A DNA stretch of 64,000 bases from Alphaproteobacteria bacterium. GTDB taxonomy: Bacteria > Pseudomonadota > Alphaproteobacteria > CACIAM-22H2. The position numbers and the translations under genes were made by a program. Position 1 is the first letter of the stretch. The number at the start of each line of letters is the position of its first letter. This document shows positions 24,982 to 34,270 of this stretch, in pieces. Under the pieces are notes generated by a model. That model saw only the letters and a program-made list of their open reading frames with translations. It ran no database searches and had not been told where the DNA came from. Location: contig JAFKFM010000008.1 of assembly GCA_017308135.1 (NCBI GenBank), positions 124,001 to 188,000 on the forward strand. The letters are read 5' to 3'.

Positions 24982-26984
24982 CGCGCCATCACCCAGAAAT
25001 AAAGCTGTGCCAGCAGCGTGCCGACCGCCAGCGCCGATAGAACGGCGAGCGCGATTTCCTGGCCCTTGTCGCGGCCGATGCGCCGCGTCGCGTCGACGAT
25101 CGCTTCGCGATGGTCGAGCACGCGCTGATTGGTGTCGAATTCCGATTTCACGGCCGCGAACTCGGCCTGATCCTGGCCGAACACGTCGGGATCGGTCGCG
25201 AGATCGACGAGGCCGGGAATATCGCCCGCATTCGCCAGCGCGTCGGATTCCGCGAGTTTGCGTTCGCGCAATTCGGGCTTCTTCAGCCGGTTGATCATCG
25301 TCTTCGCCGCATCATGGCAAAGCTTGGTGAGGTTGGGCAGCTTCTTGCCCTTGGCGTCGACCGCGAAACGCATCGACGCCTTCAGCACGGCGGCGGCGCG
25401 GCGCTGATCCTTGCCGTCGAAACTTTTGAGCGCGCCGATATCGGCGGCGGAAATGCCGCTGCGCGCGCCCAGGAACGCGACGACATGGCCGTCGAAATCC
25501 ATCTTGCCTTGGCCGATCGACGTCTCGATGAAGTCGAGCAGATCGCCCGCCTGATCGACCCATTTGCCTTGCACGGCGGGCGACAGGCACGGCGCGTCGG
25601 CGTTGAGGCGATATAGCGCCGCTTCCAGCTTGTCGACCTTGTTGGAGATGCGGTCTTCGACCTCCAAAAGCTTGCGCGCTTCTTCGTCGAGCAGGCCGAA
25701 TGAATTGGCGGCTTTCGACCAGACATGGGCGAGGCGCCAGGAGAAGAACTCCTCCAACTGGCCGCGCTTGTTGGGATCGAGCATCGCGGCATGCGCGACG
25801 GCACCCGCCCCGCCGGGATGGAAGGCGAGGTCGCGATACCGCAACGGCCCGTGCGGATCGAGACGCATCACCGTGCGCGACAGCATCACTTCGGGCGGCG
25901 GCGCGTTGACTTGCGTCTTGTCTTCGCCCGCGAGGGCCGCGACGCGCTGCACGTCGTTATCGCGGATCCAGTTCGTCACGTCGTCGCCGGTGACGGCCGC
26001 CTGACCTTCTTTCTGGAAGCGATGCAAGGCGAAGGCGAGTTCGGCGGGTTCCAGCGCGCTGACCGAGCCGATCTTCAACGGCGATCCGCGCCGCGCGATC
26101 GTCTTCTTGGTTGGCAAGGTCGGCCGCCGCCCGGCGATCCAATCGAGCAGCGTGGCGAGCGTCCAGCGCGATTTGAGATCGTCGTCGATCAGCGCCGTGA
26201 TCGGATCGAAAATTTCCGACGGAATCTGCGACGTGTCGATCATCGTGCCGATCGAGCCGTAGGCGATGCGCCGCGCCATCAGCGCGTCGGGGTTCTGGCC
26301 TTCGCCCGGGTATTTCCCGGTCGCGAAGCAGTAAAGCGTCATGCCCAGCGCGAACATGTCGTCGAGCGCGCCGCCGGGGCCTTTGCCGTCGGGCGTCGCA
26401 AGGGCGCGTTCGATCGGCTCGAACACCGCCGGCTGGTCGTAGCCGACGGGCCCGAGCACGCAAGGGCCGAGGGTAAGCAATTGTCCGCGCGTATCCTGCA
26501 TGAACACGTTGTCGGGGCGGATCGAGCCGTGGATCTCGTCGCGATCCGACATGTCTTTGAGTACGAGGGCGACCGGCTTCAGGAAATTCTGCACCAGCGT
26601 GCGCGGCGCCCAGCCCGACCACATGCGGCGCGGCGGCGGCGGACCGACCGGCTTTTCCATGACGACGGCATAAGCGTCGCTCGCACCCGGCCGCTGGAGC
26701 ACGCCTGTTTCGAGGATGGCGAGCATGCCCGAGCGCGAAATACCGCGTAAGCGCTGCGCCGCCCGGATGCGCACCGAACGATCGGGCTCGCACACGAAGG
26801 CAACGTGCTGGGCGTCGGCGAAGCGCTTATCGACGGCCGCGTAGGCTTTGGCGCCGGGCTTGTCGAACGCGGGCAGGGGCGTATCGAGATCGACCAGAAC
26901 ATGCTCGCCCAACGGCAAACCGCCGCCGCCGGCGCCGTCGGGCGCGCGCAGAAAGGTCGGGCGTTGCACGAACGAGGTCACCAC
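24978..26984 (-). CDS. Pseudokinase-domain protein with C-terminal membrane anchor (copy 2)
   Basis: 668 residues from the GTG at 26984; an upstream in-frame TTG would add 23 residues without support from the paralogue. Counting from that GTG, kinase-fold landmarks are HGSIRPDNVF (152-161, with Ser154 in place of the HRD Asp), TLG (171-173, Thr in place of the DFG Asp), GYDQPAVFEPIERALA and DDMFALGMTLYCFATGKYP. A helical region follows and the chain ends in one hydrophobic segment (ALAVLSALAVGTLLAQLYFW). The landmark GYDQPAxFEPIERALA differs from copy 1 at one position, proving common origin. Function unknown. Confidence 0.75.
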   Translation of the reverse strand: MVTSFVQRPTFLRAPDGAGGGGLPLGEHVLVDLDTPLPAFDKPGAKAYAAVDKRFADAQHVAFVCEPDRSVRIRAAQRLRGISRSGMLAILETGVLQRPGASDAYAVVMEKPVGPPPPRRMWSGWAPRTLVQNFLKPVALVLKDMSDRDEIHGSIRPDNVFMQDTRGQLLTLGPCVLGPVGYDQPAVFEPIERALATPDGKGPGGALDDMFALGMTLYCFATGKYPGEGQNPDALMARRIAYGSIGTMIDTSQIPSEIFDPITALIDDDLKSRWTLATLLDWIAGRRPTLPTKKTIARRGSPLKIGSVSALEPAELAFALHRFQKEGQAAVTGDDVTNWIRDNDVQRVAALAGEDKTQVNAPPPEVMLSRTVMRLDPHGPLRYRDLAFHPGGAGAVAHAAMLDPNKRGQLEEFFSWRLAHVWSKAANSFGLLDEEARKLLEVEDRISNKVDKLEAALYRLNADAPCLSPAVQGKWVDQAGDLLDFIETSIGQGKMDFDGHVVAFLGARSGISAADIGALKSFDGKDQRRAAAVLKASMRFAVDAKGKKLPNLTKLCHDAAKTMINRLKKPELRERKLAESDALANAGDIPGLVDLATDPDVFGQDQAEFAAVKSEFDTNQRVLDHREAIVDATRRIGRDKGQEIALAVLSALAVGTLLAQLYFWVMAR

Positions 26985-27072
26985 AGTTTGCCGGATATCC
27001 CGCGAAAGATTCGACGTTTCGAGAGTGCGCGAAAGGCGAGGCGGTCGCAACAATTCCGCCGACCGTCAACGA

Positions 27073-27101
27073 AACGGCCCGGTGCGGAACACCGGGCCGT
27101 T
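27073..27101 (-). terminator. Stem-loop terminator after icd
   Basis: A perfect 12-bp stem (27073-27084 paired with 27090-27101) with the 5-base loop CGGAA lies 25 bases after the icd stop codon. On the minus strand the stem is followed by a short T-rich tract (TTTCGTT), so it fits a rho-independent terminator with a weak tail. Confidence 0.7.
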
Positions 27102-27126
27102 CGCGGCCGGAACCCTCGTGGACGGT

Positions 27127-28341
27127 TCAGGCGTAGGCTTTCTTCAAGTTCTCGTCGATCTTGTCGAGGAACTTGGTCGTCGTCAGCCACGGCTGGTCGG
27201 GCGAGATCAGCACCGCGAGATCCTTGGTCATGAACCCGGATTCGACGGTATCGATGCACACCTTTTCCACCAGCTTGGCGAAGTCGCTGACGTCGGGCGT
27301 GTTGTCGAACTGGCCGCGATAGGCGAGGCCGCGCGTCCAGGCGAAGATCGACGCGATCGGGTTCGTCGACGTTTCCTTGCCCTTCTGGTGCTCGCGGTAG
27401 TGGCGCGTGACCGTGCCGTGGGCGGCTTCCGCCTCCACGCAGTCGCCGGTCGGCGTGGTCAGCACCGAGGTCATCAGACCCAGCGAACCGTAGCCTTGCG
27501 CGACCGTATCCGACTGCACGTCGCCGTCGTAGTTCTTGGTGGCCCACACGAAGCCGCCCGACCACTTCATCGCCGCGGCGACCATGTCGTCGATCAGGCG
27601 ATGTTCGTAGGTGATGCCCTTCGCCTGGAACTTGTCCTTGAACTCCGCGTCGAACACTTCCTGGAAGATGTCCTTGAAGCGGCCGTCATAGGCCTTGAGG
27701 ATCGTGTTCTTGGTCGAGAGATAGACCGGATAGTTGCGCGCGAGGCCGTAATTGAGCGAAGCGCGCGCGAAGCCGCGGATCGATTCATCCACGTTGTACA
27801 TGGCCATCGCCACGCCCGAACCCGGGAAGTCGAAGACCTTGTGGTTGATGTTCGTCTTGCCGTCCTTCGAGACGAAGGAAATGGTCAGCTCGCCCGCCGA
27901 CGGCACGACGAAATCGGTCGCGCGATATTGGTCGCCGAAGGAGTGGCGGCCGATGACGATGGGCTGCGTCCAGCCCGGCACCAGGCGCGGCACGTTCTTG
28001 CAGATGATCGGCTCGCGGAAGATCGTGCCGTCCAGAATGTTGCGGATCGTGCCGTTGGGCGACTTCCACATCTTCTTGAGATTGAATTCCTTCACCCGGC
28101 CTTCGTCGGGGGTGATCGTCGCGCACTTGACGCCGACCTTGTACTTCTTGATCGCGTTCGCCGCGTCGATCGTGACCTGATCGTCGGTCTTGTCGCGATA
28201 CTCGACGCCAAGGTCGTAGTACTTCAGATCGACGTCGAGATAGGGAAGGATCAGGCGTTCGCGGATCAACTTCCAGATGATGCGCGTCATCTCGTCGCCG
28301 TCGAGCTCGACGATCGGGTTTGCGACCTTGATTTTCTTCAT
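27127..28341 (-). CDS. icd: NADP-dependent isocitrate dehydrogenase
   Basis: 404-residue TCA-cycle enzyme converting isocitrate to 2-oxoglutarate and CO2 with NADP+. The sequence is of the eukaryotic-like homodimeric type common in alphaproteobacteria: [18 protein letters not shown] at the start, the substrate-binding [13 protein letters not shown], and the [20 protein letters not shown] and [18 protein letters not shown] segments that bind metal and NADP. ATG has GGGAG upstream. It is a stand-alone gene ending in a stem-loop terminator. Confidence 0.96.
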   Translation of the reverse strand: MKKIKVANPIVELDGDEMTRIIWKLIRERLILPYLDVDLKYYDLGVEYRDKTDDQVTIDAANAIKKYKVGVKCATITPDEGRVKEFNLKKMWKSPNGTIRNILDGTIFREPIICKNVPRLVPGWTQPIVIGRHSFGDQYRATDFVVPSAGELTISFVSKDGKTNINHKVFDFPGSGVAMAMYNVDESIRGFARASLNYGLARNYPVYLSTKNTILKAYDGRFKDIFQEVFDAEFKDKFQAKGITYEHRLIDDMVAAAMKWSGGFVWATKNYDGDVQSDTVAQGYGSLGLMTSVLTTPTGDCVEAEAAHGTVTRHYREHQKGKETSTNPIASIFAWTRGLAYRGQFDNTPDVSDFAKLVEKVCIDTVESGFMTKDLAVLISPDQPWLTTTKFLDKIDENLKKAYA

Positions 28342-28441
28342 GGAATTACTTCTCCCAGCGGCGGAATAGGCATCGGAAATACTACGATGCCCCGTATGTT
28401 TCCAGCGATTTCCGGGCTGGCGAGGATTACTCTCCCGGCGC

Positions 28442-29203
28442 ATGGAATCGGAACTGCTTCTGGTGCTTTTCGTCACGGGGCTGGCGGGCGGCGTGGTCAC
28501 GGCGCTGGTTGGCGGCGCCACGCTCGTCACGTTCCCGATCATGTTGATGGCGGGATTGCCGCCGGTCGTCGCCGTCGCGTCGAATTTGGTGGCGCTGGGG
28601 CCGGCGAATTTCATGGCCGCCTTGGCCGATCGCGGCCGATTGCCGCCGTTCGACAAGCATGTCCGCCGGATCATGGCGGGCGCGTTCCTTGCCGGCGCGG
28701 CGGGGGCGGGGATTCTTCTGGCGATGCCCGAGAAAGCGCTGGAGGACGTGGTACCGGCGCTGATCGGCGCCGCGACGCTGCTATTCGCCTTCGCCGATAG
28801 GATCAAACGCCATGTTCAGCGCCGCCGCCAGGGCGTGGCCGCCGATATGCGCAATGTCGTCGCGCCGTCGATCGCGGTATCGATCTATGGCGGCTATTTC
28901 GGCGCCGGGCTCGGCGTCATGTATCTTTCGCTGTTCACGCTGGGCGGCATTTCGGATTTGCGCGCCGCGAACGCGCTTAAGAATCTCGTCAACGCACTGA
29001 ACTCCGCCGCCGCGATCGCGATCTTCATCGCCTCGGGCAGCGTCGATTGGCACGCGACACTCGCTATGCTCGCGGGCGGTTTGATCGGCGGCTATTCGGG
29101 CGGCGTCGCGATGCGCTACATCGCCCCGCTCGTGTTCCACCGTTTGGTGACAGCGATCGGCGCGGTGATGACGCTCGTCTACGCTTGGCGCTTCTGGTTC
29201 TAA
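28442..29203 (+). CDS. TauE/SafE-family membrane permease
   Basis: 253 residues, about eight hydrophobic segments in two halves. The family hallmarks [23 protein letters not shown] and [17 protein letters not shown] (the second repeat of the glycine-rich motif) are clear. Such proteins export or import organosulfonates, sulfite or related anions. It is divergent from icd over 100 bases, and its last bases overlap the convergent LOG-family gene. Confidence 0.9.
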   Translation: MESELLLVLFVTGLAGGVVTALVGGATLVTFPIMLMAGLPPVVAVASNLVALGPANFMAALADRGRLPPFDKHVRRIMAGAFLAGAAGAGILLAMPEKALEDVVPALIGAATLLFAFADRIKRHVQRRRQGVAADMRNVVAPSIAVSIYGGYFGAGLGVMYLSLFTLGGISDLRAANALKNLVNALNSAAAIAIFIASGSVDWHATLAMLAGGLIGGYSGGVAMRYIAPLVFHRLVTAIGAVMTLVYAWRFWF

Positions 29204-29784
29204 AATTTCTGCGGCTGCGGCGGAATCGCGGGCGGCGGCTCGTCGCGCAGCAGCGGCAGGATTTCGTCGATGCCGTCGACGACCTTGTAGAACTCGCGGA
29301 ACGACGGCTTGGCGTATTTCGCGTCGATGATGCCGTCGATCAAACCGATCAGGCCGTCCCAATAGCCGCCGAGATTGCAGAGCACCGTCGGCTTGTCGTG
29401 CAGCGCCAATTGGCGCCAGGTCAGCATCTCGAACACTTCGTCGAGCGTGCCGGGGCCGCCGGGCAGGGCGACGAACGCGTCCGAGCGCTGGAACATCATG
29501 GCCTTTCGCACATGCATGGATTCCACCACGTGCAATTCGGACACGCTGCCATGGCCGACTTCCGCGCGCATGAGATGCTCGGGAATGATGCCGACGACAT
29601 GGCCGCCTTCCTCGATGGCGCCATCGGCGACGGCGCCCATCAGCCCGACGCGCCCGCCGCCATAGACGAGATCGATTTTCGCCTTGCCGAGAATCTGGCC
29701 GAAGCGCCGCGCTTCCGTCCGGTGCAGGACCGGCCCTTCGTTCGACGAACCGCAATAGACGCAAACCGACCGCAATGGACGCAT
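29200..29784 (-). CDS. LOG-family protein (TIGR00730, nucleoside 5'-monophosphate phosphoribohydrolase)
   Basis: 194 residues, Rossmann-like. Contains VCVYCGSSNEG, LVYGGGRVGLMGAVADGA and the active-site motif PGGPGTLDEVFEMLTW. This family (LOG/YvdD) cleaves cytokinin-type or other nucleoside monophosphates to base and ribose phosphate; the old label 'lysine decarboxylase' is incorrect. The ATG at 29784 is chosen because the conserved fold starts immediately after it. Convergent with the TauE/SafE gene, overlapping by four bases. Confidence 0.9.
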   Translation of the reverse strand: MRPLRSVCVYCGSSNEGPVLHRTEARRFGQILGKAKIDLVYGGGRVGLMGAVADGAIEEGGHVVGIIPEHLMRAEVGHGSVSELHVVESMHVRKAMMFQRSDAFVALPGGPGTLDEVFEMLTWRQLALHDKPTVLCNLGGYWDGLIGLIDGIIDAKYAKPSFREFYKVVDGIDEILPLLRDEPPPAIPPQPQKF

Positions 29785-29958
29785 GGACCTGCACCGGAAA
29801 ATTACCGCGACGCCGGTCTGATTAGAGCGGTTCGCGGATAGGGACAAGAGGCGCGGGAATAATCTCGGATCGGGGGTGTATATCTTCCCAAGCGCGGCGT
29901 TCCCGCCGCGTGGAACGGCTCGCAAAACCAAGTAAACCGACCCAAAAGGGGACACCGA

Positions 29959-30405
29959 ATGCGCTCGAAACTCCGTCTGGCCGCCATCGCGTTGGGCCTG
30001 ACCTTTGCCGCCACGGGCGCCTTCGCCCAAGCGCCCGAAATCGGCCAGCGCCAGAACGCCATGAAGGCGGTCGGCGGTGCCGTCGGCCAGATTGCGCCGG
30101 TTATCCGCAACGAGCGTCCTTGGGACGGTGCGGCGGTCGCCCAGCAGGCCCAGACCGTCGCCACGAACCTGTCCGCCGCCAAGGCGCTGTTCCCGGCCGG
30201 TTCCACCGCCGACAATTCGCGCGCTCTGCCCGCGATTTGGGAAAGGAAGGCGGATTTCGATGGTCTGATGGATCGCGCCGCGGGCGTCGCCACCAATCTC
30301 GCCCAGCTCGCCGCCGCGAATAACGAGGCCGGTTTCCGCGCCGCGTTCCCGCAGCTCGGCCAGGCTTGTGGCGCCTGCCACACCCCGTACCGTCGCCCGC
30401 AATAA
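29959..30405 (+). CDS. Cytochrome c' / c556-type
   Basis: 148 residues with a Sec signal peptide (MRSKLRLAAIALGLTFAATGAFA). The mature part is a helical bundle (GQRQNAMKAVGGAVGQIAPVI near the start) with the haem-binding motif CGACH at residues 137-141, close to the C-terminus as in class II cytochromes c. A periplasmic electron carrier or gas-binding haem protein. An imperfect long stem-loop follows the gene before the next cytochrome gene. Confidence 0.92.
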   Translation: MRSKLRLAAIALGLTFAATGAFAQAPEIGQRQNAMKAVGGAVGQIAPVIRNERPWDGAAVAQQAQTVATNLSAAKALFPAGSTADNSRALPAIWERKADFDGLMDRAAGVATNLAQLAAANNEAGFRAAFPQLGQACGACHTPYRRPQ

Positions 30406-30428
30406 TACCCCCCGGCGGACGCGACCCT

Positions 30429-30467
30429 ACCCCGCTCGCCGGAGACCCTCTCCTCGGCGGGCGGGGT
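30429..30467 (+). terminator. Long stem-loop between two cytochrome genes
   Basis: Arms 30429-30441 and 30455-30467 pair over 13 positions with a single G-U type mismatch, and inside the loop a further GAGA/TCTC pairing occurs. No T-run follows. It may be a terminator acting without a U-tract, a processing hairpin, or a dispersed intergenic repeat; it is placed between the cytochrome c' gene and the diheme cytochrome gene. Confidence 0.4.
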
Positions 30468-30501
30468 GGACGCGACCTCGCGCGACGTTCACAATCGACT
30501 T

Positions 30502-31383
30502 ATGACTCGAACCCCCATCGTCGCCGCTTTCGCGGCGTTTTTCGTTTTCGCCGCCGGCGCCGTCCAGGCCCAGGACGTGAAGCGCGGCGAATACATCTTC
30601 GCGGCCTCGGGCTGTGCGGGCTGCCACACCGATACGGCGAATAACGGCCAATTGCTGGCCGGCGGACGCGCCCTCAAAACGCCGTTCGGCAATTTCTATG
30701 GGCCGAACATCACAGCACACCCCGATGCCGGCATCGGCAAATGGTCGGACGCCGATTTCATTACGGCGCTGCGCCAAGGCCGGCGCCCCGATGGCGCGCA
30801 TTACTTCCCCGTGTTTCCGTATACGTCGTTCACCAAGATGACCGACGCGGATATGCGCGATCTCAAAGCCTATATCTTCTCGCTGCCGGTTTCGGATCGC
30901 CGCAACAAGGCGCACGATATCGGCTTCCCGTTCAATCTGCGCGCGTTGCAATTCGGCTGGAAGCTGCTGTTCTTCACGCCGGGCGAATTCAAGCCCGATC
31001 CGGCGAAATCGGCCGAGATCAATCGCGGCGCTTACCTTACGCAAGCGATGGGCCATTGCGCCGAGTGCCATACGCCGCGCAATCAACTTGGCGGTTTGCG
31101 GACCGACATGATGTATGCGGGCGATCTCAACCATGCGGGGCAGGGCACGAAGGTGCCGAACATCACGCCGCATCCCACGACCGGCATCGGGTCGTGGACG
31201 CCGGGCGTCTACGAGGATCTGCTGTCGATGGGCATGACGCAGGACGGCGATTCCGTCGGCGGCGATATGGGCGAGGTGGTCGCGAATTCGACCTCCAAGC
31301 TCACGCCCCCGGATCGCGCGGCGATGATCGCTTATCTGCGCCAATTGCCGCCCGTCGATCACCGGGTTCGTGGCGGGAATTGA
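30502..31383 (+). CDS. Diheme cytochrome c
   Basis: 293 residues with a signal peptide (MTRTPIVAAFAAFFVFAAGAVQA). Two cytochrome c domains each hold a CxxCH motif: CAGCH at 38-42 and CAECH at 186-190. Each domain repeats the pattern of a GPNIT/VPNIT loop with T-x-H-P-x-x-GIG-x-W, seen in alcohol or aldehyde dehydrogenase cytochrome subunits, in which an axial Met would lie later. Periplasmic electron transfer from a dehydrogenase is likely, though no dehydrogenase gene is next to it. ATG 30502 gives the signal peptide. Confidence 0.9.
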   Translation: MTRTPIVAAFAAFFVFAAGAVQAQDVKRGEYIFAASGCAGCHTDTANNGQLLAGGRALKTPFGNFYGPNITAHPDAGIGKWSDADFITALRQGRRPDGAHYFPVFPYTSFTKMTDADMRDLKAYIFSLPVSDRRNKAHDIGFPFNLRALQFGWKLLFFTPGEFKPDPAKSAEINRGAYLTQAMGHCAECHTPRNQLGGLRTDMMYAGDLNHAGQGTKVPNITPHPTTGIGSWTPGVYEDLLSMGMTQDGDSVGGDMGEVVANSTSKLTPPDRAAMIAYLRQLPPVDHRVRGGN

Positions 31384-31462
31384 ACGATTTCCGGGAATTG
31401 AGTTTAGGTCCCATTCGGGCCTAACCTGAACCTATGTATTTCCCGAGTCCCGCGAGGGGGCA

Positions 31463-32467
31463 ATGAGTAAGACCACCATCATCGCGATCGTCGGCGCGCT
31501 CTGCGTCGTCGTCGCCCTGTTGCTGGGCTTCCGTGGCTTCTTCGTGCCCGAGCCTCCACCGCCCAATCGCACCCCGTCGCCGCCGGTCGCTTCGGCGCCG
31601 GCGACGCCGGCACCCGCACCGCAAGCGGCAGCCCCCATTCCCGTGCCGGAAACGGCGGTGGTTCGTCCGTCCTTTGACGTCGTGCGCGTGTCGCCGACGG
31701 GCGAGGCGGTGATCGCCGGCCGTGGCGCCCCCAATGCACCGATCGTGATTTTGGACGGCGAGAAGGAAATCGGCCGCGTCACCGCCGACGGTCGCGGCGA
31801 ATGGGTTTTCGTGACCGTCGATCCGCTCGCGCCGGGCCCGCATGAATTGCGGCTGCGGATGGACACCGACAAAGGTCCGGTCTGGTCCGAGCGTAACGTC
31901 GCCGTCGTTGTGCCGCCGCGCGGGACCGGCACGGGCGGCGGCCCGCTGGTCGCCTTGTTGCCGGCCGAAGGGACCGGCCCCGCGACCGTGTTGCAGGTGC
32001 CGGGGCCTGGCGTGGGCAGCCAGCGCATGTCGATCGACGCGATCGATTACGGCGATGCGGGCAGCGTGACCGTGACCGGCAAAGGCACGGCGGGCGCCAC
32101 GGTGCGCCTCTACGCCGACAACAAATCGGTGGGCGAGGCGGTGGTCGGTCCCGATGGGCGTTGGCGCGTCGACATTCCGCAATTGGGCGAAGGCAATTAC
32201 ACGCTGCGTGCCGACGAACTCGGCGCCAATGGCCGCGGCGTGGCGGCGCGCGCCGAAACGCCGTTCCAGCGCGCGGTGGTCCCCGCACCGGGGCCGGGCG
32301 AGCAGATCGTCGTCGTCCAGCCAGGCAATTCGCTGTGGCGGATTTCGCGGCGCATCTACGGCGAAGGCCTGCGCTACACCACGATCTACGAGGCCAATCG
32401 CGACCAGATCCGCAACGCGGATTTGATCTATCCCGGCCAAATCTTCGCCATTCCCAAGACGAACTGA
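31463..32467 (+). CDS. LysM-domain protein with N-terminal membrane anchor
   Basis: 334 residues. One membrane helix (about 5-27), a Pro/Ala-rich stretch (29-65), two Ig-like/beta-sandwich repeats (about 70-150 and 185-270, each with a VTxxGxxxPGxxVxLYxDxxxxG-like theme), and a C-terminal LysM domain (about 283-332, VVVQPGNSLWRISRRIYGEG to LIYPGQIFAIP). LysM binds peptidoglycan, so the protein likely spans from inner membrane to wall. Such proteins are frequent next to housekeeping operons in Rhodospirillales. Confidence 0.85.
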   Translation: MSKTTIIAIVGALCVVVALLLGFRGFFVPEPPPPNRTPSPPVASAPATPAPAPQAAAPIPVPETAVVRPSFDVVRVSPTGEAVIAGRGAPNAPIVILDGEKEIGRVTADGRGEWVFVTVDPLAPGPHELRLRMDTDKGPVWSERNVAVVVPPRGTGTGGGPLVALLPAEGTGPATVLQVPGPGVGSQRMSIDAIDYGDAGSVTVTGKGTAGATVRLYADNKSVGEAVVGPDGRWRVDIPQLGEGNYTLRADELGANGRGVAARAETPFQRAVVPAPGPGEQIVVVQPGNSLWRISRRIYGEGLRYTTIYEANRDQIRNADLIYPGQIFAIPKTN

Positions 32468-32491
32468 CGCGCCATAACGATCCCGACGCGG

Positions 32492-32513
32492 CCGGGCCGG
32501 GGTAGCGGCCCGG
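32492..32513 (+). terminator. Possible stem-loop terminator after the LysM gene
   Basis: CCGGGCC (32492-32498) can pair with GGCCCGG (32507-32513) around an 8-base loop, and a short T-rich run (CTTTGTT) begins a few bases later. It lies between the LysM gene and psd. Moderate only, because such GC stems are frequent in this genome. Confidence 0.35.
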
Positions 32514-32576
32514 AGCGGGCTTTGTTATGATGCGGCTCAATATCTCGAAACCAGATTAACAGCGGCTTCTAATCTC

Positions 32577-33272
32577 ATGAGCGATATGTGGAAATCCGTC
32601 GCGGCTCCGATCCATAAGGCGGGTGTGCCGTTCGTCGCGGCGGCGGTCGTCGCGACCTTCGTGCTGGGCTGGATTTGGGGCCCGCTCGCCGCTATCGGCG
32701 CGGTGGTGACCTTGTGGGTCATTTATTTCTTCCGCGATCCGGAGCGCACGATCCCGACACGCGACGGCCTGATCGTGTCGCCCGGCGATGGCATGGTGCA
32801 GTTGATCGTCGATGCCGTACCTCCGCCGGAACTGGAAATGGGCGATGCCCCGCGTCCGCGCATTTCGATCTTCCTGAACGTGTTCGACGTGCATGTGAAC
32901 CGCGTGCCGATCGGCGGCACGGTACTGCGCGCGCGCTATCAGCCCGGCCGCTTCCATAACGCCGCCCTCGATAAGGCGTCGGCGGAGAACGAGCGCATGT
33001 CGATCCGCGTGGGGCTCGTCGATGGCCGCGACGTGGGCTTCGTGCAGATCGCCGGTCTCGTCGCGCGGCGCATCCTTTGCGATCTGCGCGAAGGGCAGAA
33101 CGTACGCACCGGCGAACGCTATGGCCTGATTCGCTTCGGCAGCCGCTGCGACATCTATTTGCCCGAGGGCGTGTCGCCGCTGGTTGTGGTCGGCCAACGC
33201 GCGATCGGCGGCGAAACCGTGCTCGCCGATCTGCAATCCAGCGAAGCGCCGCGCCAGGGCGAGGTGCGCTGA
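32577..33272 (+). CDS. psd: Phosphatidylserine decarboxylase
   Basis: 231 residues, the short form of the enzyme that makes phosphatidylethanolamine at the inner membrane. It has a membrane helix pair near the N-terminus (about 17-57), [14 protein letters not shown], and the self-cleavage site [15 protein letters not shown]. Autocleavage at Gly188-Ser189 should create the pyruvoyl group on Ser189. In this short type the site reads F-G-S-R rather than LGST of the long type. Its stop overlaps the pssA start by one base, so the two sequential steps of phosphatidylethanolamine synthesis are coupled. Confidence 0.94.
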   Translation: MSDMWKSVAAPIHKAGVPFVAAAVVATFVLGWIWGPLAAIGAVVTLWVIYFFRDPERTIPTRDGLIVSPGDGMVQLIVDAVPPPELEMGDAPRPRISIFLNVFDVHVNRVPIGGTVLRARYQPGRFHNAALDKASAENERMSIRVGLVDGRDVGFVQIAGLVARRILCDLREGQNVRTGERYGLIRFGSRCDIYLPEGVSPLVVVGQRAIGGETVLADLQSSEAPRQGEVR

Positions 33273-34126
33273 TGTTCGGCCGCAACCGTCGGCGCGCGCG
33301 TGATCGCGCAACGCTTCCCGGCGGCGGCACGATGAACCGCCTGATCCCCAACGCGATCACCGTGGGTGCGCTGTGCGCTGGCCTGTCCGGCATTCGCTTC
33401 GCGATGGACGGGCGCTGGGAATGGGCGGCGACGGCGATCGTCGTCGCGGCGATCCTCGATGGGCTCGACGGGCGCATGGCGCGCTTGCTGAACGGCACGT
33501 CGAAATTCGGCGCCGAGCTCGACTCCCTGTCCGATTTCGTCGCCTTCGGCGTGGCGCCCGCCCTCGTGATGTATATGTGGGTGCTGAACGCCTGGGGCGC
33601 CATCGGCTGGATGCTGTGCTTGGCCTATGCCGTGTGCATGGCGCTGCGCCTCGCGCGCTTCAACACCATGCTGTCCGACCCCAATCCGCCGAAATGGCAG
33701 GGCTATTTCTTCGTCGGCGTACCGGCGCCGGCGGGGGCCGCCTTGGCGCTGTTGCCACTGATGATGCATTTCCAGGCGGGACCGGGCTGGTTCGACAAGG
33801 CCGCGATCGGCGGGCTGACGATGGTCGTCGTCGCGTTTCTAATGGTCAGCCGCATTCCGACCTTCTCGGCTAAGAAGGTCCATATTCCGCGCGGCTGGAT
33901 GGTGCCGTCGCTGGTCGGTGTGGGTGTGGTGTTCGCGGGGCTATTCAACGCGCCCTGGGCGACGCTGGTGATATTGGGCCTGATTTATCTGGGTTCGATC
34001 CCGGTCTCGGTCGCCATGCAAGCGCGTATGCGCGCGGCCGAACCCGCCCCGGAAACGCCGGCGAGCCACATCACCGTGACGGTGGAGCCGGCGGCGCCGA
34101 CCCCGCGACACGGCGAGTCCGCTTGA
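33272..34126 (+). CDS. pssA: CDP-diacylglycerol-serine O-phosphatidyltransferase
   Basis: 284 residues with several membrane helices. The CDP-alcohol phosphatidyltransferase motif D-G-x2-D-G-R-x2-R-x8-G-x3-D-x3-D is read as ILDGLDGRMARLLNGTSKFG followed by AELDSLSD. It makes phosphatidylserine, substrate for the psd product encoded directly upstream. The in-frame ATG at 33272 overlaps the psd stop; an ATG further in (before NRLIPNAITVGAL) is an alternative start and would remove a basic N-terminal tail. Confidence 0.94.
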   Translation: MFGRNRRRARDRATLPGGGTMNRLIPNAITVGALCAGLSGIRFAMDGRWEWAATAIVVAAILDGLDGRMARLLNGTSKFGAELDSLSDFVAFGVAPALVMYMWVLNAWGAIGWMLCLAYAVCMALRLARFNTMLSDPNPPKWQGYFFVGVPAPAGAALALLPLMMHFQAGPGWFDKAAIGGLTMVVVAFLMVSRIPTFSAKKVHIPRGWMVPSLVGVGVVFAGLFNAPWATLVILGLIYLGSIPVSVAMQARMRAAEPAPETPASHITVTVEPAAPTPRHGESA

Positions 34127-34193
34127 CGGGCGCGAAAAACAGTTCATCCTAATCGCTTGAAGCCGTTGGCGTTTCGGGCGAGTTTGCGGATCG

Positions 34194-34201
34194 TTAACCA
34201 T
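34194..34201 (+). promoter_or_regulatory. CtrA-type half-site upstream of motA
   Basis: The octamer TTAACCAT lies 70 bases before the motA start. In alphaproteobacteria the master regulator CtrA controls flagellar genes through TTAA-N7-TTAA and the TTAACCAT form. A single octamer is weak evidence, but its position before a motility gene fits. Confidence 0.4.
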
Positions 34202-34270
34202 CGGGCGCATAATTTGGCCCCGAATTGGCAATGCTAGGTTCCGGTGTTCCGGGATCGGCGGAGGAAATCG

